Of a stretch of DNA of 64,000 bases, positions 35,438-45,959 are shown in pieces; positions within the stretch are counted from its first letter, which is position 1; every line of letters starts with the position of its first letter. Made by a program: the position numbers and the translations under genes. The stretch is from Hofstenia miamia (Eukaryota > Xenacoelomorpha > Acoela), in assembly GCA_004352715.1 (NCBI GenBank), contig SCFE01000092.1:805993-869992 (forward strand), given 5' to 3'. The notes beneath the pieces are model-generated. The model saw only the letters and a program-made list of their open reading frames with translations. It had not been told where the DNA came from and ran no database searches.

Positions 35438-37478
35438 GCACGTATTCATACTTTTATCTGAACATTTTGTACATTACTTAATCCCACGTCATAAAAAAAT
35501 TTCTCATTTGTAGTCAGAGAACTAAATAAATATTTAGTTGTCTCTGTTTGTAGTGCATAATGAAGTCCTATAATTTGAAATACATAATGTATTGAATTTA
35601 GTGCATATTTTTTTGAAAAATATTTCACAAAATACGTAAACAATACCGTTCTTTCTATAAATATTCCAATTTTGTTGAAAAATTTGATACAATTTCACGC
35701 ATTTACCCACTATCACTATTACTACTTTTGGCTAAACACAATGAAATAATTAAAATTATGAAAAATTCCTCTGGGCCTTGAGACGTTCCACAAATTGTAT
35801 ATTTGCATTTTTGTAGTCAGCACAAGATGGTGAATTTCAAGCATCATTTTGAATTTTTTTATATTAAAAATTCAATAATTTTTAACCAGCCGTAGTACCA
35901 CATTATGCAGTTTGCATTATATCCTGTATTAGGTATACCCTCTAAAATATTTCTATATCCGCCACTGAATTGTGGCCTTTCGGTGAATTCTACTTTAAAT
36001 CGACAGACCGCATATATGGGTGGATTTAAGTATAATCAGTCGAATTGGTTTAACTCAATTTATCATACATGGGTCATGCAGTCTTTTTAATTTGCTGTTC
36101 AAGCAAATATTTTAAAAGTTTTATCGCAGTTTTACATTATCCAATACTATTCCTTATGCGCATTCAACCACTTCACTTAGGATTAACGGTTTCTCTTATT
36201 TAAACAAGGATGTCGCAATAAGTATATCCATGGTTTATAAAACTCTAATAAAAAATTTTATAGGTTTTTATTTAGAGTAATGGTTCTTTACAAAGCATTG
36301 TTCATTTTAATTTTGCTTTAATATAAATTTCAAATAAGAGATAATTTGGCCTGTTAGATTATTACATTTACAAAAACGGTGTTTTAATTTGTCAATATGA
36401 AATAAACAATTTTCAGCAAAATTAACTTTATAAAAGAAAAATATATTGTACTCTATCNGCACGTATTCATACTTTTATCTGAACATTTTGTACATTACTT
36501 AATCCCACGTCATAAAAAAATTTCTCATTTGTAGTCAGAGAACTAAATAAATATTTAGTTGTCTCTGTTTGTAGTGCATAATGAAGTCCTATAATTTGAA
36601 ATACATAATGTATTGAATTTAGTGCATATTTTTTTGAAAAATATTTCACAAAATACGTAAACAATACCGTTCTTTCTATAAATATTCCAATTTTGTTGAA
36701 AAATTTGATACAATTTCACGCATTTACCCACTATCACTATTACTACTTTTGGCTAAACACAATGAAATAATTAAAATTATGAAAAATTCCTCTGGGCCTT
36801 GAGACGTTCCACAAATTGTATATTTGCATTTTTGTAGTCAGCACAAGATGGTGAATTTCAAGCATCATTTTGAATTTTTTTATATTAAAAATTCAATAAT
36901 TTTTAACCAGCCGTAGTACCACATTATGCAGTTTGCATTATATCCTGTATTAGGTATACCCTCTAAAATATTTCTATATCCGCCACTGAATTGTGGCCTT
37001 TCGGTGAATTCTACTTTAAATCGACAGACCGCATATATGGGTGGATTTAAGTATAATCAGTCGAATTGGTTTAACTCAATTTATCATACATGGGTCATGC
37101 AGTCTTTTTAATTTGCTGTTCAAGCAAATATTTTAAAAGTTTTATCGCAGTTTTACATTATCCAATACTATTCCTTATGCGCATTCAACCACTTCACTTA
37201 GGATTAACGGTTTCTCTTATTTAAACAAGGATGTCGCAATAAGTATATCCATGGTTTATAAAACTCTAATAAAAAATTTTATAGGTTTTTATTTAGAGTA
37301 ATGGTTCTTTACAAAGCATTGTTCATTTTAATTTTGCTTTAATATAAATTTCAAATAAGAGATAATTTGGCCTGTTAGATTATTACATTTACAAAAACGG
37401 TGTTTTAATTTGTCAATATGAAATAAACAATTTTCAGCAAAATTAACTTTATAAAAGAAAAATATATTGTACTCTATC
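35438..37478. repeat. exact 1,020-bp direct duplication across a single n
   Basis: 35438-36457 and 36459-37478 appear identical throughout, separated only by n at 36458. Perfect identity plus the single n makes an unmerged contig overlap far more likely than a biological tandem duplication. Neither copy holds a recognisable gene; the small ORFs inside are repeated exactly and show no family features. Confidence 0.92.
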
Positions 37479-37554
37479 AATAGATATAGTACCTATTAAA
37501 ATAGATGTAAAAATTTTAAAATATTTTTCAGTTGACTAAGGATAGTATATACTC

Positions 37555-38345
37555 ATGGCAAGCCGAGCTTCATACTACAGACGGATAAAGCGAAGTTCAA
37601 ATACATTCTTAGAAAATGAGTCTAGTAGTGATGAAAGTGCTTCCCATGATAACTCACTTACTAATGAAAGTGACAGCGATTTTTTTCCCAATTTAGTTAC
37701 TCCAAAGGCAAGGCGAAAATATTTCAGAGTCAATTCCTCATTTTTCATTATTTAAAATTGAACACTAGTACATTATACTAATGAATTTTTTAACATTTGA
37801 AAATATCGCCTTCCCATAGAATAACTTAAAGAGTTTGCTCCGACGTTGGAGCATTACTCACTCCATATCACACAGGGCATTGACAGATTTAATGCACATA
37901 CTTGGTGATACAGATGCAGGTTTACCCAAAGATTCCAGGACTTTCCTTATGACAAAGATGGATCACAGGGTTGACATCTTAGATAATGGAGAATATTGCC
38001 ACATAGGTTAGCACATTAAATTATTTAATCTTAATTAAGGTGTAATTGATTGTATTTAACCTACTTATTCGTTTTAATTAAAGACTTGTTATATTTAGGT
38101 ATGGAAAAATCCTTGCAAACTAAATTAGAGGATCACAAAAAATGTTGTCTAGTGTTACCAGAATTGCTGCTTATATAAACGTTGATGATATGCCTATTTT
38201 CAAAAGTGTTAATTCTTCTTTTTGGTCTATATTGGGCTGCGTTGTTAACTGTACTCAGTTAACTTGTTTTACTATTGGAATTTTCTGTGGCAGTGGAAAA
38301 CCCAATTCATTGCAGCTATTTCTACAACCTTTTATTCTTGTGTAT
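37555..38345 (+). pseudogene. N-terminal half of the same transposase-like family as 27748-28610
   Basis: Exon-like blocks: 37555-37755 (Ser/Asp-rich start, YRRIKRSS, SSSDESASHDNSLTNESDSD); 37820-38008 (LKSLLRRWSITHSISHRAL, TDLMHILGDTDAG, LPKDSRTFLMT, NGEYCHIG before a gttagc donor); 38098-38345 (GMEKSLQTKLEDH, then in another frame INVDDMPIFKSVNSSFWSIL and GIFCGSGKPNSLQLFLQPF). LPKD-x-RT, NxDxxPxFKSxxxxFWxIL and G-x-x-KP-x-x-x-x-FLxxF match the amino half of the family whose carboxy half is at 27.7-28.6 kb. A frame break and replacement of the 3-prime part by microsatellite and LINE sequence make it inactive. Confidence 0.6.
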
Positions 38346-38347
38346 CT

Positions 38348-38680
38348 TAATTATATATATATATATATTATTATTATTATTATTATTATTTTCACCAAAC
38401 AGCAACTAAATTATGGAATAACTTAAATAGAGAAATTAAATTTGAAAAAAATTACAAGAAATTCAGAAAGAAATTGCGAACATTCCTCTTTAATAGACAA
38501 TGCCTACTTAATGACAATAATACACTACATTCATTTGAAAATTTTGTATAAAATGCACAGTCACAACACACACACACACATTTTAATATTATATATATTT
38601 ATTATATTTGTAAATAGCTTTTTGTAGTTTTGTAGTTTATAGTTTTTGTACCCTTTTCTTATAGCAATAAATTGCTTTTG
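38348..38680 (+). mobile_element. microsatellite and 3-prime scrap of a LINE
   Basis: (TA)n and (TTA)n at 38351-38390 lead into a frame reading ATKLWNNLNREIKFEKNYKK then FRKKLRTFLFNRQ, the extreme C-terminus of CR1-like LINE proteins (xLWNxLPxxIRxxxxxxxFKxxLKxxL). A (CA)n tract near 38566-38580 and an untranslated tail with aataaa at 38664 follow. Confidence 0.6.
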
Positions 38681-38699
38681 AATCTTATTAATTACTTGT

Positions 38700-39420
38700 T
38701 ACGTTTTAGTTATAATTATGATAACGAAAAATATATACCTAATATTTAATATTTAAAAGAAAGAATAAGTGTTTTTGAAATTTTTGTGTTATTGTATTTT
38801 CAATTTACATATATTGTCAGTAGCCCCATTGTTTATATCTATATTATGCACAACTATGATTTTATGTACTTCATTGTTTAGCAAAAATGAATTGTTCACG
38901 AAATTATTAGCATCTGATGACAGTTTTTGCAGATTGTTTAATCTACATGTTCCTCTACTAAGTTGAAGGTATAAATTATTACGTTCAAAAAACCTAATTT
39001 TCAACAAATATGTTTTTTAAGTATTTCTTTGTTTAGCAAAAAACAAGTGTTCACGAAATTATCTGTATCTGATGAATTTTTTTGCAGATTATATGATCTA
39101 CATTCTGCATGTTCCTCTTCTATATTGAAGGTATAAATTATGTTTAAAAAATATTTTCTAGGTTGCCTAATCATATCTCAATTTTCTTATCGGTCATAAC
39201 ATCATTACATACGTATTTCAATACTTAAATAATTTGAGATTACAACATTTATTAGTTTTTAGCTTACTTTCAAACCCCGCATTCTTCAACAATCAAATAT
39301 TGGCTGCTCATCGTCCCAATCGTCACAAGGAATTGTTTGGGTAAATATTAGAATTTTTATTTAATTTTATTATATACCATGTAAGCGTGGGGCTACTGAT
39401 ACGATAAATAAATAAGTAAA
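38700..39420. other. no gene; local imperfect duplication
   Basis: 38868-38960 (tcattgtttagcaaaaatg, gttcacgaaattattagcat) is repeated imperfectly at 39022-39130 (ctttgtttagcaaaaaacaa, gttcacgaaattatctgtat), a tandem duplication with about 155-bp period. Confidence 0.5.
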
Positions 39421-39423
39421 TAA

Positions 39424-39427
<4 letters not shown>

Positions 39428-39454
<27 letters not shown>

Positions 39455-40173
39455 CGGGCGCTAAGTATAAATGGCCAAATATATACGGGCGCTTTGGTAC
39501 AGGTTGTCAAATATATATGGGCGCCAAGTATATGGGGGGGGCGCTANNNNNNNNNNNNNNNNNNNNNNNNNNNNNNNNNNNNNNNNNNNNNNNNNNNNNN
39601 NNNNNNNNNNNNNNNNNNNNNNNNNNNNNNNNNNNNNNNNNNNNNNNNNNNNNNNNNNNNNNNNNNNNNNNNNNNNNNNNNNNNNNNNNNNNNNNNNNNN
39701 NNNNNNNNNNNNNNNNNNNNNNNNNNNNNNNNNNNNNNNNNNNNNNNNNNNNNNNNNNNNNNNNNNNNNNNNNNNNNNNNNNNNNNNNNNNNNNNNNNNN
39801 NNNNNNNNNNNNNNNNNNNNNNNNNNNNNNNNNNNNNNNNNNNNNNNNNNNNNNNNNNNNNNNNNNNNNNNNNNNNNNNNNNNNNNNNNNNNNNNNNNNN
39901 NNNNNNNNNNNNNNNNNNNNNNNNNNNNNNNNNNNNNNNNNNNNNNNNNNNNNNNNNNNNNNNNNNNNNNNNNNNNNNNNNNNNNNNNNNNNNNNNNNNN
40001 NNNNNNNNNNNNNNNNNNNNNNNNNNNNNNNNNNNNNNNNNNNNNNNNNNNNNNNNNNNNNNNNNNNNNNNNNNNNNNNNNNNNNNNNNNNNNNNNNNNN
40101 NNNNNNNNNNNNNNNNNNNNNNNNNNNNNNNNNNNNNNNNNNNNNNNNNNNNNNNNNNNNNNNNNNNNNNNNN

Positions 40174-40203
<30 letters not shown>
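39428..40203. repeat. TA microsatellite, ~38-bp minisatellite and gap
   Basis: (TA)n at 39428-39452, then about two and a half units of a repeat containing tacgggcgct...ccaaatata (39453-39546), then N from 39547 to 40173, then (TA)n again. The gap probably hides more of the array. Confidence 0.85.
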
Positions 40204-40206
<3 letters not shown>

Positions 40207-40349
40207 CTTTGTATGGACATTGCACAATGGGCTAATGGTGGGGAGAAGGTAGGCGAGAAGTGGGGAATGCATGGGCTAAGCGTGGGCTGCCCACGGTGAG
40301 TTTTGTCTCATTTGAATGGGCGTTGAGTGGGGCCCCCGCATAACCCAAC

Positions 40350-41480
40350 GTGAGCTCCATGCCACTCTCTCGGTGGGCAAACCGTGAAAATGTTTACTGG
40401 GAATTTACTTACCCCTCATTTTGTTTACACGAGCCCGTGATGGTTGATGAAATTTGTTTGCTATGGCAATTCTATCGGATATCAATTCGCAATACTCAGC
40501 ACAAAAACAATATTCTTAACAACTTTCAGCTGATTTGCTTAAAAAAATCTAGACAGCGTATACATCAACTCCGCTATTTATTGCTAAGAAGTATTTTCCC
40601 AGGCGTTTATATTGGATACGGCCTGGACGCAGTGAAACTTGGTGGGACAATATTAAAAACTCCAGAACTTCAGCTAGTGAATGGATTGACAATTTTCGAC
40701 TTAATAAAATTGCTTTCGATGTGTTATGTATGAAAGTACAAACTTTTCTGAAAAAACAGGATTCAAACATGAGCTTTGCAATATCAGTAGACAAGCAAAT
40801 TGAATTGTCTATACTTTTTTAGTGATGGGGCGCATGCGTAAAACTGCGAATGCTTTTGGCATAGGAATTGCAACTGTCGCAAAAATTGTTTTTAATTTAA
40901 TTAATCAGGTTTAAGGCCCACGCTATTTACGTTTTCCAAAATTCAAAGAAGAGTTCTTTACATAAATGGCTATGTTTTATGAAAAAAGTGGATTTCCTCA
41001 ATGCGTTGGATGCGTGGATGGCACACATATTGCAATTCAACAGCCCAAAGGTGAATCATCTGCATTTATTATTCGTAAAGGATACTTTTCACTTAATGTA
41101 CAAGCATAGCAGATTCAAGCTACAAATTGATAGATGTTCACATTAAATGGCCTGGTTCTGTTCATGATGGCAGAATATTTTCAATGTCTGGCGTAAATCA
41201 AAAATTAAAAACAAGCACTCCTGAATATTGCTGCAAAAGCATTTATGATTGTTCTCCTAGAACTTTTCCATATATTTTAATAGATGATTCTTGTCCCTCA
41301 TTATTTTATTGTCAAAAAGATTATGTTGGTGGAGGCTGCAATGGTTTCAAGCAATACTATAACTATAGTGATTGAGAACAGCTTTGGTCGATTAAAAAAT
41401 CGCTTTCAGATATTAAAGAGTAAAATAAATTTGGAATTGACAAATACAATCAAAGTTATTTACTCATGCTTTATTCTCTA
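40350..41480 (+). pseudogene. PIF/Harbinger transposase, broken
   Basis: Read across frames: 40590-40760, RPGRSEAWWDNI and FRLNKIAFDVLCMKV; 40820-40910, MRKTANAFGIGIATVAKIVF (helix-turn-helix); 41005-41105, GCVDGTHIAIQQPKGESSAF and RKGYFSLNVQA (first catalytic Asp in VDGTHI); 41127-41375, DVHIKWPGSVHDGRIFS (second Asp region) and YVGGGCNGF; 41378-41420, VIENSFGRLKNRFQ (catalytic Glu). This is the order of the DDE domain of PIF/Harbinger transposases. Stops at several places and frame changes make it inactive. The Myb-like partner protein of complete Harbinger elements was not found. Confidence 0.85.
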
Positions 41481-42728
41481 AAATTTTATTGAAGTACATT
41501 GTCATAACGATATCATAACAACCACAGATGTATCATTGGCATATGATTGTACGGACAGTGGGACTACCTGCAAAGATCGCCAAAAAAATTCAAGCGATGC
41601 TAGCAGAATTTATAAATAATTGAATTTTTCTGATAGTTATGTAAGCAATTTTATACTATTAGTAAACATTTTATAATTGTTCTAAGAATACTTTGAATGT
41701 ACTGTTTATAAATATAATATATATACAATAGGGTGCAAATTAATCCGGCCACTACTATGGAACACACATAAATGAACTTAAAAGTACATAAAAGTACATA
41801 TAGTATGACATGAAGTCTGCCAATTATCATGGAGCACATGATTTGCTAGCCCGTGTGTTGGTGTGTCTGTCTAAATTCTGATTCGCTCTTTATTCATTAT
41901 ACAATTACTCTAACCGGTATATTGTTAGTCACTATTTTGTAAACAAAATAGACACACCGCATGCATTACGGGAATTAATTGTTCATCACCATACCGACAA
42001 CATCAGTGCGCGGTGAATATCAACGTTTGTTAATGTTCCCAGGAGCACAGTTAATGACATTATCGCTCTATATAGGGTAAACTGGGGTGAATTTGACACG
42101 GGGTGAATCGGACACTATTACACTGTTTACATTTATTAGATTGTTTGAATACAGTTTTGGCGCAATTTAGTTTATTTTTTGAAGATATTATCTGTGAGGA
42201 CCTAATTTTCAAGATGAAGGACAAACAGCAATTAAAAGCTGCCATGTTAGCCAAATATGCATTTCCAAACACCTGGTGTAATTATGACATGGCATTTATA
42301 ATTAATCACTTTCTCTGCATACAGACTAGAAAGAGGATTTGCAACATACGTTTTTGTCACATTGCACACTTAACTATGTAAGAATCAGATATATTTAGAA
42401 ACTTTTTACCAATCATCACGAGTTTCTTAAAAACTAAAAATTAAATGTTGGGTCTATTAGTGAGGTGAATCGGACAGTTCTGTGGCATCTCACCGAAAAA
42501 AATCTAAGATTGAATGATGTAAGCATCTACATGGAGATAACATATTAAAATTATTATACCGTGTGTCCCACGGTAAACTTGAAAAACTGTTTGATAATAT
42601 TTTATCTGCGTTGACTGAATGAATAATTAACACTTGTGAGTATTGATCAGACAACCAATGAAAATTGACTGCATCATTATTTGGCCACTATAAAGCTCAA
42701 TTTGTCATATATTTTTTGCATTTTAGAA

Positions 42729-43925
42729 ATGGACATCGATACGCGTGTGAAACTAGTGAAATATTTTTATCAAACTGATTCTGCCACTTTAGCATTGCGT
42801 AAATTAATGACAACAGAAAATTTATCAAAGCCACCTTGTTCAACTCAAGCAATTGCAGATTTGATTAATAAATTTGAAAAGTTTGGGACAGTACAGAATT
42901 TACGTCGAACACCATAAAGCTCTACTGCAGCCCTCAATGATGATAAAGCTGAGAAAGTACGGAAAACCACTTTGTCTTTGCAGTCTGAATCATCTTGGGG
43001 AACAGCATCAGTTCGTCGGATAGCTACAGTAACAACAATACCGAAATCTACTGTACATCGCATTCTTCGAAAGAAACTGTCAATGAAGCCATATGTCATT
43101 AGTATTACTCAAAAATTAGAACCACGTGATTATGATGCACGATTGGAATTTGCGCAATGGTTTCTTACTGAAAAGGTCAATGATCTTGAAAATGTATTGT
43201 TTAGTGATGAAGCCTATTTTTATGTAGATGGCACTGTTTATACTCGCAATGCTTACGTGTGGTCTGAAGAAAATCCTCGAATGCATGTAGAAAAACCTTT
43301 ACACTCTGAGAAAGTTTGTGTTTGGATGGGATTTTCGGGAAAAATTAAACTTGATCCTTTTATTATACCGGATGCAACTTCCATTAATGGTGATGAATAT
43401 TTAAATATCCTCGAATCACACATCGTTCCACAACAAGAAGCATCATCGTTTGTCGTCCACTACCTTTCAGCAAGACGGCGCGCCTCCACATATTAGAAAT
43501 GATGTCAAACAGTTTATTAAATCGCAATTTAAAGAACGAGTGATTAGTATGCACTTTGAACATCCTTGGCCTGCACGATCTCCTGACATGTCTCCACTTG
43601 ATGTTTGGTATTGGAGTCACGTAAAACGTCTTGTCTATTCTCGTGGCCCTGCCAAAGACATTGAAGAGCTGAAGAACCGAATTGAAATTGCTGCCGGTGA
43701 AGTTACGAGTGCACAAATATCAAACGCATTGTCCTCATTTATTGATCGCTTGCAACTAATAATTGAAGAAAAGGGTAGTCACATTGAGCCGCTCATTTAN
43801 NNNNNNNNNNNNNNNNNNNNNNNNNNNNNNNNNNNNNNNNNNNNNNNNNNNNNNNNNNNNNNNNNNNNNNNNNNNNNNNNNNNNNNNNNNNNNNNAAAGG
43901 GTAGTCACATTGAGCCGCTCATTTA
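42729..43925 (+). pseudogene. mariner transposase (DD41D), nearly intact
   Basis: Starts MDIDTRVKLVKYFYQTDSAT. One in-frame TAA at 42915 and one frameshift near 43450 are the only major defects seen. Features: HTH regions including SVRRIATVTTIPKSTVHRIL; VLFSDEAYFYVDG (first Asp); FQQDGAPPHIRNDV (second Asp); WPARSPDMSPLDVWYW (third Asp). Forty-one codons separate the second and third Asp, so DD41D. The C-terminus ends GSHIEPLI-stop after the false gap is closed. It differs clearly from the other DD41D copy at 25 kb, so two subfamilies are present. Confidence 0.9.
43800..43895. other. assembly gap flanked by a 30-bp overlap
   Basis: The 30 bp before the gap (43770-43799) equal the 30 bp after it (43896-43925), so the contigs overlap and the gap is probably artificial. 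Confidence 0.9.
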
Positions 43926-45959
43926 ACTATTCACTTTTGTCCTTTTTCAGTTTAAATTGTGTTTAAACAAAATTTTAGTGTTTTGTTTTATTATTAAAAA
44001 ATAAATTTCAATAAAAAAATTAATTTTTTACAATTACAAAAATTTATTTTATCAAGTTTACCGTGGGACACACGGTATATAATATAATACAATGCAAATT
44101 GACATATTATGAATTGCAAATTCATCTTTGACTTGCTCAAACTTATACAAAAAGCCCTGGTGATCCCTGTATTCTTGTGTTAGATGGACATGGTTCTCAC
44201 CTCACAGTTGACACTCTAGAATTTGCAATGGTAAATAAGATTGAATTAATTTGCATCCCACCACATTCAAGTAATCGACTTCAGCCATTAGATACTAGTT
44301 TTAATGGGCCATTGAAGAGGGCTTGTTCAGATGCTGTGAAAATTTTCTCAGGAATCCAAACAAAGTTGTTTTGACTAAACATGAATTTGGCACTGTGTTT
44401 TCTCCTGTTTGGCTAGAAATGTGCAAAAAAAATTTTTTGACGATTAAAGGATTTCAATATTGTGGATTATTTCCATTGAGAAATCCTACAAATGACGATG
44501 ACTTCCATTTATCAAGGTCATACATATCTGTGAATAATGATGTTAATGAAGATATTCCTCATAGTTCAACATCAGAACAACCAAACCAATCCACTACAGC
44601 AACATTGGCTTTAAAAGTTATTTCACCATCGCCCTGCACATACAAGACCTCATCAAGCATCTGTAACAAATGAGACATTTATTGAGCATCTGTAACAAAT
44701 GAGACATTTATTGCTTCAAAGCGTGAAAGGAGTAACACCGAAAGTAAGCTCTCCAATCCCCAAAAGTCTTCAAAACGTAAAATAAATTTAAAGCCAATCT
44801 CACAAAATGAGCCCAGTACCAGTAATTTAGAGTACCTTGGCTGTGTCTGCCTTGCCAACTGGAATGCTTCCTGTGCAGATTGGTTTGAATGTACTTTATG
44901 CAAACAATGGGTATGTAAAGATTGCTTTGGCACAGAAACGTGTTTTAACTGTTCTATGTCACTTTTGTGAATTGCTGTACTTGGTGTTACATAAATATTC
45001 GATTTTGAAATTTTAGCCCTGCATTAATCCTCTTTTTAAATATTGTGTCCAATTCCCCCCATTTACTGACCCCAAGGCAGTGTGATGATGTAATGATAAA
45101 TATTTTCCCCATTATTATATTTTTTGCAAAAATTATGCTAGAAATGTTGCATGTAGTGTGGACAACTACTTTGAATAAAAAAAACGTATAAAAAATTTTA
45201 TGTAGATATTGAAAAAGCTGATTCACAAAAAGTGTGTAAAATTCACCCCAGTTTACCCTAAGCGAACAGGCGCAATTTCATCAACCCGGACTGGTCATTG
45301 TGTTCGCAAACGAAAGCTGAGTCAGCGAACCGAACGAGCATTGGCCAGGGAAGCATCATTAACCCTAGAGCAACAGCACGGCAACTACAACATGAGGTGG
45401 TATCACCTCGAGTACACCTCTCTACAATTAAACGATCTCTCCAACGCAGCGGCAGAAAGACTTATGCACCTCTTAATCCCCTGGCCTGACAGGCCCGCAG
45501 CAACGTCATCGCTTGCATTGGGCTAATGAATGTCGACACATGACAGTGGCTGATTTGTATCGTGTTGTTTTCTCAGATGAGTGCGCATTTGATGTCATTT
45601 CACAGCCACGCTCACAATACGTTTGACGCAGTGCAAAAATGAAAGGTAATGCAACAACATACTCGTTTAACTCCGACCATTTCAACAGCGGCTTATGATA
45701 TGGGGTTGCTTTATTGCTACTGCCTTGAGTCCTATTGTACCAATTGAAGGCACTATGAATGCCAATAAGTACGTCACAACGGTTCATGATCATTTTTTCT
45801 TTGAACAAATTATTATATGCTTAAAACGTGACCTCATTTTTTGTTTAATCATGTCCGTGCTCTACTTTTTGAAAATTATATTGAATTCTTTTATTTTTGT
45901 AAAGCATAAAAATGATGCAGATATTGCCACACATAATTGTACATCATAAATTCTAATTG

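Larger units (their letters stand above)
42559..44075 (+). mobile_element. mariner-like element, DD41D type, nested inside the pogo-like element
   Basis: Perfect 24-bp terminal inverted repeats beginning ccgtgtgtcccacggtaaac, flanked by TA (42557-42558, 44076-44077). Each repeat contains its own small palindrome (ccgtg...cacgg). The run of N inside (43800-43895) is bounded by identical 30-bp sequence, so the true element is about 126 bp shorter than it appears. Confidence 0.93.
42181..44970 (+). pseudogene. pogo/Tigger-like transposase (DDE_1), interrupted
   Basis: Right of the nested mariner, 44140-44340 encodes CILVLDGHGSHLTVDTLEFA, IPPHSSNRLQPLDTSFNGPL and KRACSD, the second half of the DDE_1 domain of pogo/Tigger/Jerky transposases (xxLDGHxSHxxxxxxxxA...PPHSSHxLQPLDxxxFxPLK). 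44380-44500 continues FGTVFSPVWLEMCK and IKGFQYCGLFPL. 44835-44970 reads CVCLANWNASCADWFECTLC followed by KQWVCKDCF and CFNCSMSLL-stop, a PHD-like Cys-rich tail often found at the end of these proteins. Left of the mariner only a short frame (42214-42310) with KDKQQLKAAMLAKYAFPN is seen. Frameshift near 44330. Confidence 0.82.
42075..45258 (+). mobile_element. pogo/Tigger-like element, itself split by a mariner
   Basis: Left end gggtaaactggggtgaattt and, inverted, right end gggtaaactggggtgaattt share about 20 bp; a second ggggtgaatcggacac motif lies inside the left end. TA flanks both sides (42073-42074, 45259-45260). Length is 3,184 bp including the nested 1.5-kb mariner and its gap. Confidence 0.9.
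41731..45800 (+). mobile_element. Tc1-like element split by a nested pogo-like insertion
   Basis: A possible left terminus gggtgcaaattaatccggcc at 41731 is preceded by TA. The transposase gene begins near 41960 and is interrupted at 42074; it resumes at 45261. The right part ends in decayed sequence near 45800 before its third catalytic motif, and no right terminus was found. Confidence 0.7.
41960..45800 (+). pseudogene. Tc1-like transposase, exon halves separated by 3.2-kb insertion
   Basis: Left part (41960-42074) reads RELIVHHHTDNISV, then STFVNV-RSTVNDIIALY in shifted frames, a helix-turn-helix. Removing 42075-45258 and one TA gives GCT CTA TAT AAG CGA, so the frame continues directly as KRTGAISSTRTGHCVRKR then RTERALAREASL. 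Further on: TIKRSLQRSGRKTYAPL, VVFSDECAFDVIS (first Asp) and MIWGCFIATALSPIVPIEGT then MNANKYV. The second Asp and Glu are missing. The remaining sequence is GC-richer than its surroundings. One or more frameshifts near 45490 add to the damage. Confidence 0.85.

Noticed and set aside
35446-37111. Paired ORFs at 35.4-36.1 and 36.5-37.1 kb as duplicated genes
   Set aside because: The whole 1,020 bp is duplicated across an n, and the ORFs have no family features.
39461-40299. Several 230-260 codon ORFs at 39.5-40.3 kb
   Set aside because: They read through an N run between TA microsatellites; no real protein.
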